This document shows, piece by piece, positions 51,638-60,372 of a stretch of DNA of 64,000 bases. The first letter of the stretch is position 1. Each line of letters opens with the position of its first letter. A model generated the notes under the pieces. That model saw only the letters and a list, made by a program, of their open reading frames with translations. It searched no databases and was not told the DNA's origin. Source of the stretch: Enterovibrio paralichthyis (GTDB taxonomy: Bacteria > Pseudomonadota > Gammaproteobacteria > Enterobacterales > Vibrionaceae); the NCBI RefSeq assembly GCF_019209835.1, contig NZ_JAHUTS010000002.1, positions 372,001 to 436,000 of the forward strand. The letters are read 5' to 3'. Made by a program: the position numbers and the translations under genes.

Positions 51638-52522
51638 ATGTCACATCAAGCTACGTTAAGTCAGCCTCTTATCTTTGTGGGGCCGCCACGCTCCGGCGTG
51701 ACATTGATTTCTGATATCGTGTTCCACCACAACGCCCTGTGCTGGCTGGATGAGAACTTTGAAAAGCATCCCCGCTCTGATTTTCAACACCGGCTTTTCA
51801 AACGTGCATCCTCATGGCGCAGTAATGCCTACAAGCGCTCTCCCCTGCTTGGCGCGTTATCCCGTGAATTCTCTCCTGCCCCAACAGAAGCGATTAATTT
51901 CTGGGATGACATAACCCGAGAAGAAATTGATTTCCACCGCGGCTTTCTGCGCGGAAAGCACGCTACCCCGGCTGAAATTGCTGCAATCAAGGAAACTCTT
52001 GCCCGCCGGGTAGACTTGTCCGGAAAATCCAAACTCTCGCTGCGTTTTACCGGCCCAAGCCGCCTTTGCTTTTTGCACAGCATCTTTCCCGATGCGCGGT
52101 TTGTGCATGTGGTGCGTGACCCTGCATCCACGGTGCACTCGATGATCTCCACCGAAGAGTGGGAATATCTGGGTAAGCACCTTCTGTGGTGGCGCGGCGC
52201 ATACTCATTGCAGGAGTTGGCGATGTACGATCAACTGCGGCACCATGCCGTGGCTGGCACCGCTTTCCAGCTCAACAAGCTGATCCAGACCACCAAACTC
52301 GAAGCGGACGAACTGGGGATTGATTTACTGACAGTGAATTACGAAGACTTCGTCGCCAGCCCACAAATGGTGATGGCAAGGATTCTTGATCATGCCCGAC
52401 TGGCGCCGGATGCCTCGGTTGAAGCGGCGTTATCGCACAACGACATCCGCTGCAGCAATAAGGTACTCAAAATGCCTGCCACCGACATCAACACGGTTTA
52501 CACCTGGTGCCCAGCTTCATAG
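51638..52522 (+). CDS. Sulfotransferase family protein
   Basis: PAPS-dependent sulfotransferase fold, 294 residues, no signal peptide. The 5'-phosphosulfate loop is FVGPPRSGVTLISDI at about residues 13-27 and the 3'-phosphate site FVHVVRDPASTVHSMI near 156-171. The C-terminal part contains the LLTVNYEDFVASPQMVM block typical of the family. The acceptor, a sugar or surface glycan in related bacteria, is unknown. GAAGGGAGC precedes the ATG. It ends near a heptanucleotide repeat. Confidence 0.82.
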   Translation: MSHQATLSQPLIFVGPPRSGVTLISDIVFHHNALCWLDENFEKHPRSDFQHRLFKRASSWRSNAYKRSPLLGALSREFSPAPTEAINFWDDITREEIDFHRGFLRGKHATPAEIAAIKETLARRVDLSGKSKLSLRFTGPSRLCFLHSIFPDARFVHVVRDPASTVHSMISTEEWEYLGKHLLWWRGAYSLQELAMYDQLRHHAVAGTAFQLNKLIQTTKLEADELGIDLLTVNYEDFVASPQMVMARILDHARLAPDASVEAALSHNDIRCSNKVLKMPATDINTVYTWCPAS

Positions 52523-52585
52523 CCACTTCGAAAGCCTGAATGAAAAAACGCCTTCTACCAAGTGGTGGAAGGCGTTGTCTGATCG

Positions 52586-52747
<162 letters not shown>

Positions 52748-52748
52748 A

Positions 52749-55046
52749 TTACAGCGCGTCTTGTTTGATACACAGAACATGGTATTTACCGTGTTCTTTT
52801 TCCGCACCTTCAGTTTCGTGTTCGAAACCTGGGAATTCGTCATCCCATGCTTCCAGTGCTTTCAGGTACTGGATTTGTGGGCTGTCTTCGTGACCGAAGT
52901 TTTCACCACCCATCAGCATTGGGATGCCTGGTGGGTAAGGGATCACTGAGTGTGCAGCCACACGGCCTTCCAGTTTGTCTGAAGGGACCAGTTCCACTTC
53001 GTTAGCCACAATGTGCTGGTAAGCAGTACGTGGTTTCAGCTCTACTTCTGGCAGTGTTGAGTACGCTTCGTTCAATACCTGTGCTGGGTTGTGGCGAACC
53101 AGGTATTGGAACATGCGGTCACCCAGGTCACGCAGGCCCATGCCTTTGTACACTTCAGGTGCACTCTCAACCAATTCTGGCAGCAGAGTATCCAGTGATG
53201 CGTTGTTGTCGTAGTGACGTTTGAACGACAGCAGAGTATTAACCAGGGTATCGCGTTTACCTTTGGTGATACCCATAGAGAACAGGAACATCACCTGGAA
53301 GTCAGTAGTACGGGTTGGGACGATACCAAAGCGGCCCAGGTAAGCACTCACCAGTGCTGCCGGTACACCTTTCTCAAGGAACTGGCCTTTGTCATCCAAT
53401 CCAGGAGTCAGCAGGCTCACTTTGATTGGGTCAAGCATACACCAGTCGTGATCCATCTTGTCGAAGCCATGCCATTTGTCTTCTGGATGCAGGATCCAGT
53501 TGTCCTGAACGGTCATCAGCGCTTCAACAGAGGCATCTTCGAACTTCACTTTGTCGCCGTTGGTTTCGGTCACAACCTCAGCGTTCCAAGGTTTGAAGAA
53601 CCAGTCACCGTCAGCGGTGTAGTCGTTGTACAGTTTGCGAACGTTTTGACGGAACACAACCGCTTCACGGATCACTTCGCTGGTCAGGGACAGACCGCTC
53701 TGGCCTTTCATCATGTTCGCAGCAACGTCATTAGACGCACAGATAGCGTACAGTGGTGACGTTGAAGTGTGCATCATGTACGCCTGGTTGAAGCGATCGA
53801 AGTCGATAGCATCTTCACCGTTACGAACGTGAATGTATGAAGCCTGTGACAGGGCGTTCAGCAGTTTGTGGGTTGAGTGCGTCGCGAATACTGTTGGACC
53901 TTTGTGGTCTTTCGCATCGCCACGCATTGCGTAGTGACCTTTGTAGATAGGGTTAAAGCGCGCATAACCAAACCATGCTTCATCCATGTGAATGCGGTTT
54001 GAGCTTTCGCTCAGCAGTGATTCTGCGTGCTCTGAGTTGTACACCATACCGTCATATGTACAGTTGGTCACAACCGCGTATTTTGGTTTTTTGTTGCGTG
54101 CGTCTTTGGTCAGTTTGCCTTCTGCAATTTTCTTCTCGATGTTTGCAGCAGCCATGGTGGATTGGCTGATAGGACCGATGATGCCGTAGCAGTTACGGGT
54201 TGGAGCCATGTAGACAGGGCGTGCGCCGGTCAGGATCAGGCCTTGCTCGATGGATTTGTGACAGTTACGGTCGATGATCGCGATATCGTCATCTTTCAAA
54301 CACGCTTGCATGATGGTGCGGTTTGAACCGGAAGTACCGACGATACCAGAGTAAGACTCATGAGCACCGAAGATTTTCGCCGCTTCCACTTCGCTGTCTT
54401 TGAATGCACCGGTGTGGTCAAGCAGTGAACCCAGAGCGGCACGTTCAATACCCATATCGGTACGGAACAGATTTTCGCCGTAGAACTGGTAGAACTGGTT
54501 ACCCGCAGGGGTTTTGGTGAAACCGATACCACCTTGGTGGCCAGGCGCTGACCATGAATATTCGTGGATATCGTTGTACTGCATCATCGCTTTCATCAGC
54601 GGTGGCAGCACTTGCTCGCGGTAACGTTTCATTGCAGCAACGATACGGCCTGCAACGAAGTCTGCGGTGTCTTCAAGAACGGAGTAACATTCGTCTACAC
54701 GTTCCATCAGTTTGCGGTTGGCAAGGATTGAAGTACGCGCACGTTCTGCCAGCAGGAATACAGGCACTTCGCTTTGACGGTCTTTCAACATGTTGAGCAG
54801 GTCAACTTCTTCCTGGGAATCGATGATCTGTTCTTCAGATTTGTCCAGAGTCAGCACCAGACTGTCGATTTGAGAAGCCAAAATGACCGCTTTGGCATCT
54901 TCGTACGAGGTCGCTGAAATAATTTCAATCGTACGGTTTGTTAATTCTTCGACGAGTGCACGGGTAGTGCGCGCTGCATAGCTGCTTGGATCAATATTTT
55001 GTGGCTCTACAACCAGAGTCCGCATTTTGCTGAAGTTGTTGCTCAT
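52749..55046 (-). CDS. adiA: Biodegradative arginine decarboxylase
   Basis: PLP-dependent group III decarboxylase converting arginine to agmatine and consuming a proton. The 765-residue protein matches Escherichia coli AdiA along its length: DIHEYSWSAPGHQGGIGFTKTP, NLFRTDMGIERAALGSLLDHTG, and the PLP Lys near 396 in HSTHKLLNALSQASYIH. Lysine and ornithine decarboxylases differ at these blocks. It has an N-terminal wing domain and probably forms a decamer. It lies 235 bases after a PotE-type antiporter gene on the same strand, with a hairpin between. Confidence 0.93.
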   Translation of the reverse strand: MSNNFSKMRTLVVEPQNIDPSSYAARTTRALVEELTNRTIEIISATSYEDAKAVILASQIDSLVLTLDKSEEQIIDSQEEVDLLNMLKDRQSEVPVFLLAERARTSILANRKLMERVDECYSVLEDTADFVAGRIVAAMKRYREQVLPPLMKAMMQYNDIHEYSWSAPGHQGGIGFTKTPAGNQFYQFYGENLFRTDMGIERAALGSLLDHTGAFKDSEVEAAKIFGAHESYSGIVGTSGSNRTIMQACLKDDDIAIIDRNCHKSIEQGLILTGARPVYMAPTRNCYGIIGPISQSTMAAANIEKKIAEGKLTKDARNKKPKYAVVTNCTYDGMVYNSEHAESLLSESSNRIHMDEAWFGYARFNPIYKGHYAMRGDAKDHKGPTVFATHSTHKLLNALSQASYIHVRNGEDAIDFDRFNQAYMMHTSTSPLYAICASNDVAANMMKGQSGLSLTSEVIREAVVFRQNVRKLYNDYTADGDWFFKPWNAEVVTETNGDKVKFEDASVEALMTVQDNWILHPEDKWHGFDKMDHDWCMLDPIKVSLLTPGLDDKGQFLEKGVPAALVSAYLGRFGIVPTRTTDFQVMFLFSMGITKGKRDTLVNTLLSFKRHYDNNASLDTLLPELVESAPEVYKGMGLRDLGDRMFQYLVRHNPAQVLNEAYSTLPEVELKPRTAYQHIVANEVELVPSDKLEGRVAAHSVIPYPPGIPMLMGGENFGHEDSPQIQYLKALEAWDDEFPGFEHETEGAEKEHGKYHVLCIKQDAL

Positions 55047-55198
55047 AATAATTACCTAATCTGCTGTTTGCTTTTCAGCGTCAACGCTTTGGATGGCTTT
55101 TTTATTGAGAAATAAACAAGTCAGGCAGAGTGATTAACGTTAATTAATATTTCAATTTCGAATAAAATAAATCTTATTCAGTTCTTTTGGATAAAGGA

Positions 55199-55241
55199 TG
55201 GCCAACCCCAATAACTGGAGAGAACATTAAGGTCGGCCATT
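55199..55241 (-). terminator. Hairpin between the antiporter gene and adiA
   Basis: ATGGCCAACC pairs with GGTCGGCCAT (one mismatch) around 23 bases. It follows the antiporter stop on the minus strand and may terminate or attenuate transcription into adiA. Confidence 0.5.
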
Positions 55242-55281
55242 TAATTCTTTAGGGTACAGAGTTTGTTTTATTTTTTATTTC

Positions 55282-56622
55282 TTATGCTTTAACTTCTGTT
55301 TCGTTAGTGATTTTTTTATTTACATCACGTGCTGCAATGAAGCCGTAGAAGATATATCCGAACAGAGTCAGGATAGTACCGCCGAATACTGCATCTGCAC
55401 CGCAGGCATAAACACCGTAGATACTGTAGATAACACCCAAAGTACCGACTGTCGCACCCAGTTTATATTGGGCAGGTGTAACGTGGTTCTTGCGTAGCAT
55501 CACTTCCAGGCCAGTCATAGACAGGATGTAAGGCACCATGTTTACGAATACCGCCAGGTTCAGCAATGCGTTGAACTGGTTGACCAGGTCTGGAGAGATA
55601 GTCATCACTGCCAGTACCAGCTCTGCCGCCAACATGATCAGCATACCCATGATAGGTGCACCGAAACGGTTGGTTTTCGCGAAGATCATTGGGAACAGAC
55701 CTTCTTCCGCTGCTGCTTTTGAAACCTGGGCGTTAGTGAACTGCCAGCCCAACAGAGAACCGATACATGCGGTTACTGCAGCCAGGGTAACGATGTTACC
55801 AACGGTTGGGTTGAACATGTGGCTCAATACCAGACCAAATGGCGCTGTAGAGTTAGCCAGTTCTGCGTTTGGAATAATACCTTGGATAACAGTGGTAGAC
55901 AGGATGTACACAACTGCTGCGAAACCTGTACCGAACAGCACTGCCAGTGGGACGTTGCGTTCTGGGTTTTCTACTGCATCCGAGTTTGCACCGGCTGATT
56001 CAATACCCAGGAAAGCCCACAGGGTCAATGCGATACCAGAAGACACTGAGTGAATGGTTGTGTCATGGTGTGGGTTCCAGGCTGACATGAAGGTTTGTGG
56101 ATCGAACCACCACCAGCCAATCAGAGACAGACCCAATACTGGCAGGATGATACCCCATACAGTCACAGAGGAGATTTGACCGGTAATTTTAGGGCCACCG
56201 AAGTTCGCTACCATGGTCAGAACCAGGATAGCAACAACGCCGTAGAAGGTGTGCATTGGTGTATCAAGCCAAGGCATAAACGGTTTGATGTAACCAACCG
56301 CTGATACTGCAATGGCGACACAGCTAATTACGAGGCAAACGTAATAGGTGTATGAAGAAATGAAAAAAGAAGATTTTCCGTGCGCTTCTTCAGAATAGGC
56401 AGACATACCACCTGAACGTTTACAAAAAGCACCACACTTCGCAAAGGTATAGGCAATACACATTGCACCTAGTGCCGTTACTACCCATGAAAGAAGTGAA
56501 ATAGCACCAACCTGTGCCAAACTCGCCGGTAACATAATAATACCGGAACCCATCATATTTACTGCAACGAGAACGGTTAGGCCAACCAATCCCATTTTTT
56601 TACTACTGGCATCCGAAGACAT
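55282..56622 (-). CDS. PotE-type basic amino acid/polyamine antiporter
   Basis: Inner-membrane APC-superfamily antiporter, 446 residues, twelve helices. The first helix VNMMGSGIIMLPASLAQVG, the block NFGGPKITGQISSVTVWG and ENPERNVPLAVLFG with NAELANSTAPFGL resemble PotE (putrescine/ornithine) more than AdiC or CadB. Its neighbour is an arginine decarboxylase, so its working pair is more likely arginine/agmatine, exchanging substrate and product in acid stress. Specificity is inferred from context. Confidence 0.85.
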   Translation of the reverse strand: MSSDASSKKMGLVGLTVLVAVNMMGSGIIMLPASLAQVGAISLLSWVVTALGAMCIAYTFAKCGAFCKRSGGMSAYSEEAHGKSSFFISSYTYYVCLVISCVAIAVSAVGYIKPFMPWLDTPMHTFYGVVAILVLTMVANFGGPKITGQISSVTVWGIILPVLGLSLIGWWWFDPQTFMSAWNPHHDTTIHSVSSGIALTLWAFLGIESAGANSDAVENPERNVPLAVLFGTGFAAVVYILSTTVIQGIIPNAELANSTAPFGLVLSHMFNPTVGNIVTLAAVTACIGSLLGWQFTNAQVSKAAAEEGLFPMIFAKTNRFGAPIMGMLIMLAAELVLAVMTISPDLVNQFNALLNLAVFVNMVPYILSMTGLEVMLRKNHVTPAQYKLGATVGTLGVIYSIYGVYACGADAVFGGTILTLFGYIFYGFIAARDVNKKITNETEVKA

Positions 56623-57415
56623 TTTAATAACCCTTAATTCAGATAAGACAAATTTTGATTAAAAAGTCGATATAACCAGCCAAGTCCCTGGCATCTGATA
56701 TATAGGGCAAGAATTGAAATTGGTGATATACCAAAACAACCTGAAGATAAGGTAACTTGGGTATATACAGAAATTACGAAAACGCTCTTATTCAGTGATA
56801 TTCACATCAACCACAACGTGAATATGTCCATCGGTGAATACCCTGAAACTCCGCAGAATATTCATGAAACCAAAAGGATGGGTTCCACCCTGTTGGTGAG
56901 CGCTATTTTTGTCTTTTTTAGATTTTTTTAAACCCCCAAAAATGAAATCATCCGTTGCATAAATCCGGGCGATTTATGCAATCTAAATCTCTATTCAATT
57001 TCACAATTCGTTCAAACATGACAAAAAACCACCCCAACAAAATGTGATTCACATCACGCAATTTTTAAAGATCAGTAAGTTACAGATAAAAGCAGCAATA
57101 ACTCAACCAGATTAACAAGCACAAAACACACAAGGCATACGCACTTATATTGCAATTTTATGCACTGCGAATTTTCCAATTTTGATCTTTGTTATTCGAA
57201 CACCTCCATTTCACTGCCTAAATATCAACCAGATATGCCAATGAAAAACGGCATGTCTTCCCGATTCCTAAAACGTATCCTGTGTAGTAACTCAACAGCG
57301 TGCATAGCGAAGCATCTTTAAAATGCGCATGACGCATGAATGTTTTGCATTTAATTCATTTGCATCATATTGCCTGACTCACTACCCTACGCGCCTTTCT
57401 ACATGTGAGGATGCT
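56623..57415. promoter_or_regulatory. Long AT-rich regulatory region upstream of the antiporter/adiA genes
   Basis: Nearly 800 bases without a supported gene. It contains a perfect inverted repeat, TTGCATAAATC-CGGGC-GATTTATGCAA (56955-56981), and a CRP-like site TGTGATTCACATCACG (57043-57058, 9 of 10 defined bases). It serves the leftward antiporter gene and the rightward small-protein/MFS operon. The length suggests several regulators, as in other acid-stress decarboxylase systems. Confidence 0.5.
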
Positions 57416-57622
57416 ATGTACTCCCAATCTTTGGTCGCACAACTGGTTAGGTGGTTTTTACTGCTGATCACTGTGCTGGTTGTCGTGCATCACTGCACAC
57501 CCTTGCAGCAGGCATTGAGCGCATACGCCGTTGACGGGGGATGTCACCAGCACAATTCAGGCGGACACACTGCCCCCTCTCACACAAACCCGGCTTCACA
57601 CACAATTAAGGTAACACCATGA
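57416..57622 (+). CDS. His-rich single-pass membrane microprotein
   Basis: A 68-residue protein from the ATG at 57416 with GTGAGGA upstream. It has one membrane helix at about residues 11-25 and a C-terminal tail with seven His in total (HHC at 25-27, CHQHNSGGH at 43-51, then single His at 56 and 62) and Cys at 27 and 43. Its stop overlaps the start of the MFS gene (ATGA), implying translational coupling. I know no family. A metal-binding or transporter-accessory role is plausible but inferred. Confidence 0.6.
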   Translation: MYSQSLVAQLVRWFLLLITVLVVVHHCTPLQQALSAYAVDGGCHQHNSGGHTAPSHTNPASHTIKVTP

Positions 57623-58830
57623 GTATTTTCCGATTCCCACCTCTGGTCTGGCTGGGGATAGGGATATTGATTATCAGCCTAGGGATCAGGCAATCATTCG
57701 GCATTTTTATGATGCCAATCAGCGACACATTCCAATCCGGTCGTGAGTTTTTCAGCCTTGCTATTGCCGTGCAGAACCTTCTTTTTGGTGCATTCCAACC
57801 TTTCGTTGGCATGGCAGCAGACCGATTTGGCGCGAAACGTGTTGTCGCCCTCGGCGGTGTTGCGTATGCGCTGGGCTTGTACCTGACATCCATCGCCACC
57901 GACAGCAGCATTCTCTATCTCTCTATGGGTATGTTGGTCGGTTTTGGCCTTAGTGCCACCAGCTATGTGATTGTGCTGGGTGCTATCGCCAAAGTAGTGC
58001 CTGCAGAACACACCGCCAAAGCTTTTGGTCTGACAACGGCCGCCGGTTCGTTTGGTATGTTTGCCGTCATCCCTGGTGCACAAAGCCTGCTGGCAAACTT
58101 TGACTGGCAGACCGCCATGCAGGTATTTGCTATGGCAGCGGCGCTTATCGTGGCTTTCTCTGCATTTGTTAACACAGCAAACAAACACGCCGGGGTTGCC
58201 GCAGCATCGAATGACAACCAGACGCTGCGCGAGGCACTGGCAGAAGCATTCCGTCATCCTGGCTACTGGCTGATCCACGCGGGCTTTTTTGTCTGTGGTT
58301 TCCAGGTCATGTTCATTGCCACTCACTTGCCAAGCTATATCGCCGACAAAGGGTTACCCGGTAACACTGCTGCCATGGCGCTGGCTTACGTCGGTATCTT
58401 CAATATTTTCGGCTCTTACTTCTGGGGGCTGATGGGAGACCGTTTTAACAAGCGCTATGTAATGACGTCGCTCTACACCATGCGTGCAATCGTGTTGGCG
58501 CTTTTTGTTACTGTGCCACTGAGCACCCAAAGTGCGACTGTCTTCGGTGCTGCTATCGGTTTTTGCTGGCTCGGCACCGTACCTTTGACTTCTGGACTGG
58601 TACGCCAGATCTTCGGGGCAAGATACATGTCGACCCTCTACGGACTGGTCTTTTTTACCCACCAGATAGGCAGTTTCCTTGGTGCCTGGGTCGGTGGGCG
58701 CGTGTTCGACCACTACGGCTCATACACACCTATTTGGTGGACGACAGTGATTCTTGCCATCGTCGCGGCATTGCTTCACTTGCCAATCAATGACAAGCCA
58801 GTAACCCGTCCTGTCATCCAACCCGCATAA
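57619..58830 (+). CDS. MFS transporter
   Basis: Major facilitator protein of 403 residues, twelve helices, inner membrane. The first helix LISLGIRQSFGIFMMPISDTF, the loop FVGMAADRFGAKRVVALGG (motif A type) and the second-half WGLMGDRFNKRYVM are typical of the monocarboxylate-like branch of MFS. The substrate is unknown. It overlaps the preceding microprotein gene by 4 bases. Confidence 0.88.
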   Translation: MSIFRFPPLVWLGIGILIISLGIRQSFGIFMMPISDTFQSGREFFSLAIAVQNLLFGAFQPFVGMAADRFGAKRVVALGGVAYALGLYLTSIATDSSILYLSMGMLVGFGLSATSYVIVLGAIAKVVPAEHTAKAFGLTTAAGSFGMFAVIPGAQSLLANFDWQTAMQVFAMAAALIVAFSAFVNTANKHAGVAAASNDNQTLREALAEAFRHPGYWLIHAGFFVCGFQVMFIATHLPSYIADKGLPGNTAAMALAYVGIFNIFGSYFWGLMGDRFNKRYVMTSLYTMRAIVLALFVTVPLSTQSATVFGAAIGFCWLGTVPLTSGLVRQIFGARYMSTLYGLVFFTHQIGSFLGAWVGGRVFDHYGSYTPIWWTTVILAIVAALLHLPINDKPVTRPVIQPA

Positions 58831-59007
58831 CAAATGGGGCAACTGAGAGAAAAAGATCTCGGTTGCCCGCTTTATCCTTTTGGTTGCAAAACAAATTTAA
58901 CACACAAGAGACTGCTCAAACTTTCACCATCCGGTATTCTGTATTTTTGCAAACCAGTGCTAGGGTACAAATAAAGGACGTCGACAATTGTCTCCGGAGT
59001 GATGGTT

Positions 59008-59358
59008 ATGGGAAAACTGACGACACGTGTGACAGACACCACCAAAGGACTCCCGGCCAGTGGTGTAAAAATTGCGCTATATCGTATCGGCGAAGATGGA
59101 CTGGAGCCGTTGCACAGCACCGTCAGCAACATCCACGGCACGACTGACCGCGCCCTGTTGGAAGGTGCCAATTTTACCTCCGGCCAATACCAACTGGTGT
59201 TTTCCACCATGGCCTACTTTGTTAGATCCAACACGCCCCTTGCGCCAATCCCTTTCCTTGACGACATTGTTATCCGCTTCGGTGTCGCAGACCATTCGCA
59301 GGATTTCCACCTTCCCCTGATGATTTCCCCTTACGGCTATTCTATCTACCGGGAATAA
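59008..59358 (+). CDS. Transthyretin-like (5-hydroxyisourate hydrolase family) protein, degenerate active site
   Basis: The 116-residue product has the family layout: LTTRVTDTTKGLPASGVKIAL at the N terminus and HLPLMISPYGYSIYRE at the C terminus. Hydroxyisourate hydrolases use a His in the first strand (THVLD), an Arg, a His in the HxPLL block and the terminal YRGS. Here R48 and H101 are present, but the first His is R7 and the chain ends YRE. Function as a purine-pathway hydrolase is therefore doubtful. The start at 59008 has CCGGAG 8 bases upstream. No other urate genes are nearby. Confidence 0.75.
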   Translation: MGKLTTRVTDTTKGLPASGVKIALYRIGEDGLEPLHSTVSNIHGTTDRALLEGANFTSGQYQLVFSTMAYFVRSNTPLAPIPFLDDIVIRFGVADHSQDFHLPLMISPYGYSIYRE

Positions 59359-59411
59359 GTATCAACCCGAGATGAGCCGACTGGTTGTTTGTGAGCAATG
59401 CGTTTTACTCG

Positions 59412-60281
59412 CTATTGGAAACGCGATTCTATCGATTCGGTGAAAACTTTCTGCGCCCCTTCCACATTGAGCGTTTTAGCCTCGTCCAATAACGCCAATG
59501 CTTTATCAATGTTCCCATCGTCCACCGCCGTTTTTATCGCTTTGTAGTAATAGTCGCGGGTAGTCTGTTGTGGCGTTAACGTCGATACCTTCTTCTGTTT
59601 TGTTACTGCGGTTTGTTCGCTTGAAAGCACAGGTAATGGTGCTGGCGTTGCCTGCGTATTCGAAAACCAACCACTTTTTGGCGGACGGACAGAAACACTC
59701 AACTCTCCTGTCAGACTGTGAGGGATCTGGATATCTTTTACTTCTGGCAGATAGTTTCCGCGCGCTTCGGCATCCAGTCTGGCAGGATGGATAACGGGCG
59801 TCACTCCATCCATTTGAGATTTGTCTGTAAACACCAACAACGTTAGCGTCTTGGTATCTGCGGTAGGAAAAACCAGCTTTTCCGCTACCAATCTGTTGCC
59901 TTCCGCCAGTCTGGGTTTCACATAGCGGAACGCTTGTGTAGGAAATTCAACCATGGTTTCGCCATTTTGGTTCACCACCCTAGCCTGTGGCAGGAAAACG
60001 GTATCTTTGATCTGGCTGACAATTTCAACCGAGATACCAGCGGGGATCACTGGCAGTTCAAATGCGGCAACCGGGCTATCAATACCGTCGAAAAGCAGCG
60101 ACTGGGTGTTCTCTTCTATTTTTGTCAGCAGTGTTTGCGGGATTGCCAGCTTTATCGTTTTCAGGGCATCCGGTGACGTGGCCTGACTGCCCTCTGGCAA
60201 CCGGGTGATCGGTGTTTGGATACTTGAACAGCCAGATATCAGGATAGCGGCCAAGAGAAGCCCTTTTGTGTATTGCATCAT
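59412..60281 (-). CDS. malM: Maltose operon periplasmic protein MalM
   Basis: A 289-residue precursor with lipobox ISGC (Cys near residue 18), followed by Pro- and Ala-rich segments and the LPVIPAGISVEI beta-rich domain of MalM. Its biochemical role in maltose use is not established. It follows lamB on the same strand, as in Escherichia coli. A hairpin with nine Ts lies between them, so it is probably expressed at a lower level than lamB. Confidence 0.85.
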   Translation of the reverse strand: MMQYTKGLLLAAILISGCSSIQTPITRLPEGSQATSPDALKTIKLAIPQTLLTKIEENTQSLLFDGIDSPVAAFELPVIPAGISVEIVSQIKDTVFLPQARVVNQNGETMVEFPTQAFRYVKPRLAEGNRLVAEKLVFPTADTKTLTLLVFTDKSQMDGVTPVIHPARLDAEARGNYLPEVKDIQIPHSLTGELSVSVRPPKSGWFSNTQATPAPLPVLSSEQTAVTKQKKVSTLTPQQTTRDYYYKAIKTAVDDGNIDKALALLDEAKTLNVEGAQKVFTESIESRFQ

Positions 60282-60294
60282 GATCGTAATCCTT

Positions 60295-60320
60295 AAAAAA
60301 AAATGCCGACATAGTCGGCA
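60295..60320 (-). terminator. Intrinsic terminator/attenuator between lamB and malM
   Basis: On the minus strand TGCCGAC pairs with GTCGGCA around TAT and is followed directly by nine Ts, then the malM ribosome site AAGGA. Confidence 0.85.
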
Positions 60321-60372
60321 AAATTTGGCAATGCTTGTTGATTAACAGAGTTTCATTGGAACCAAAGTTAAA

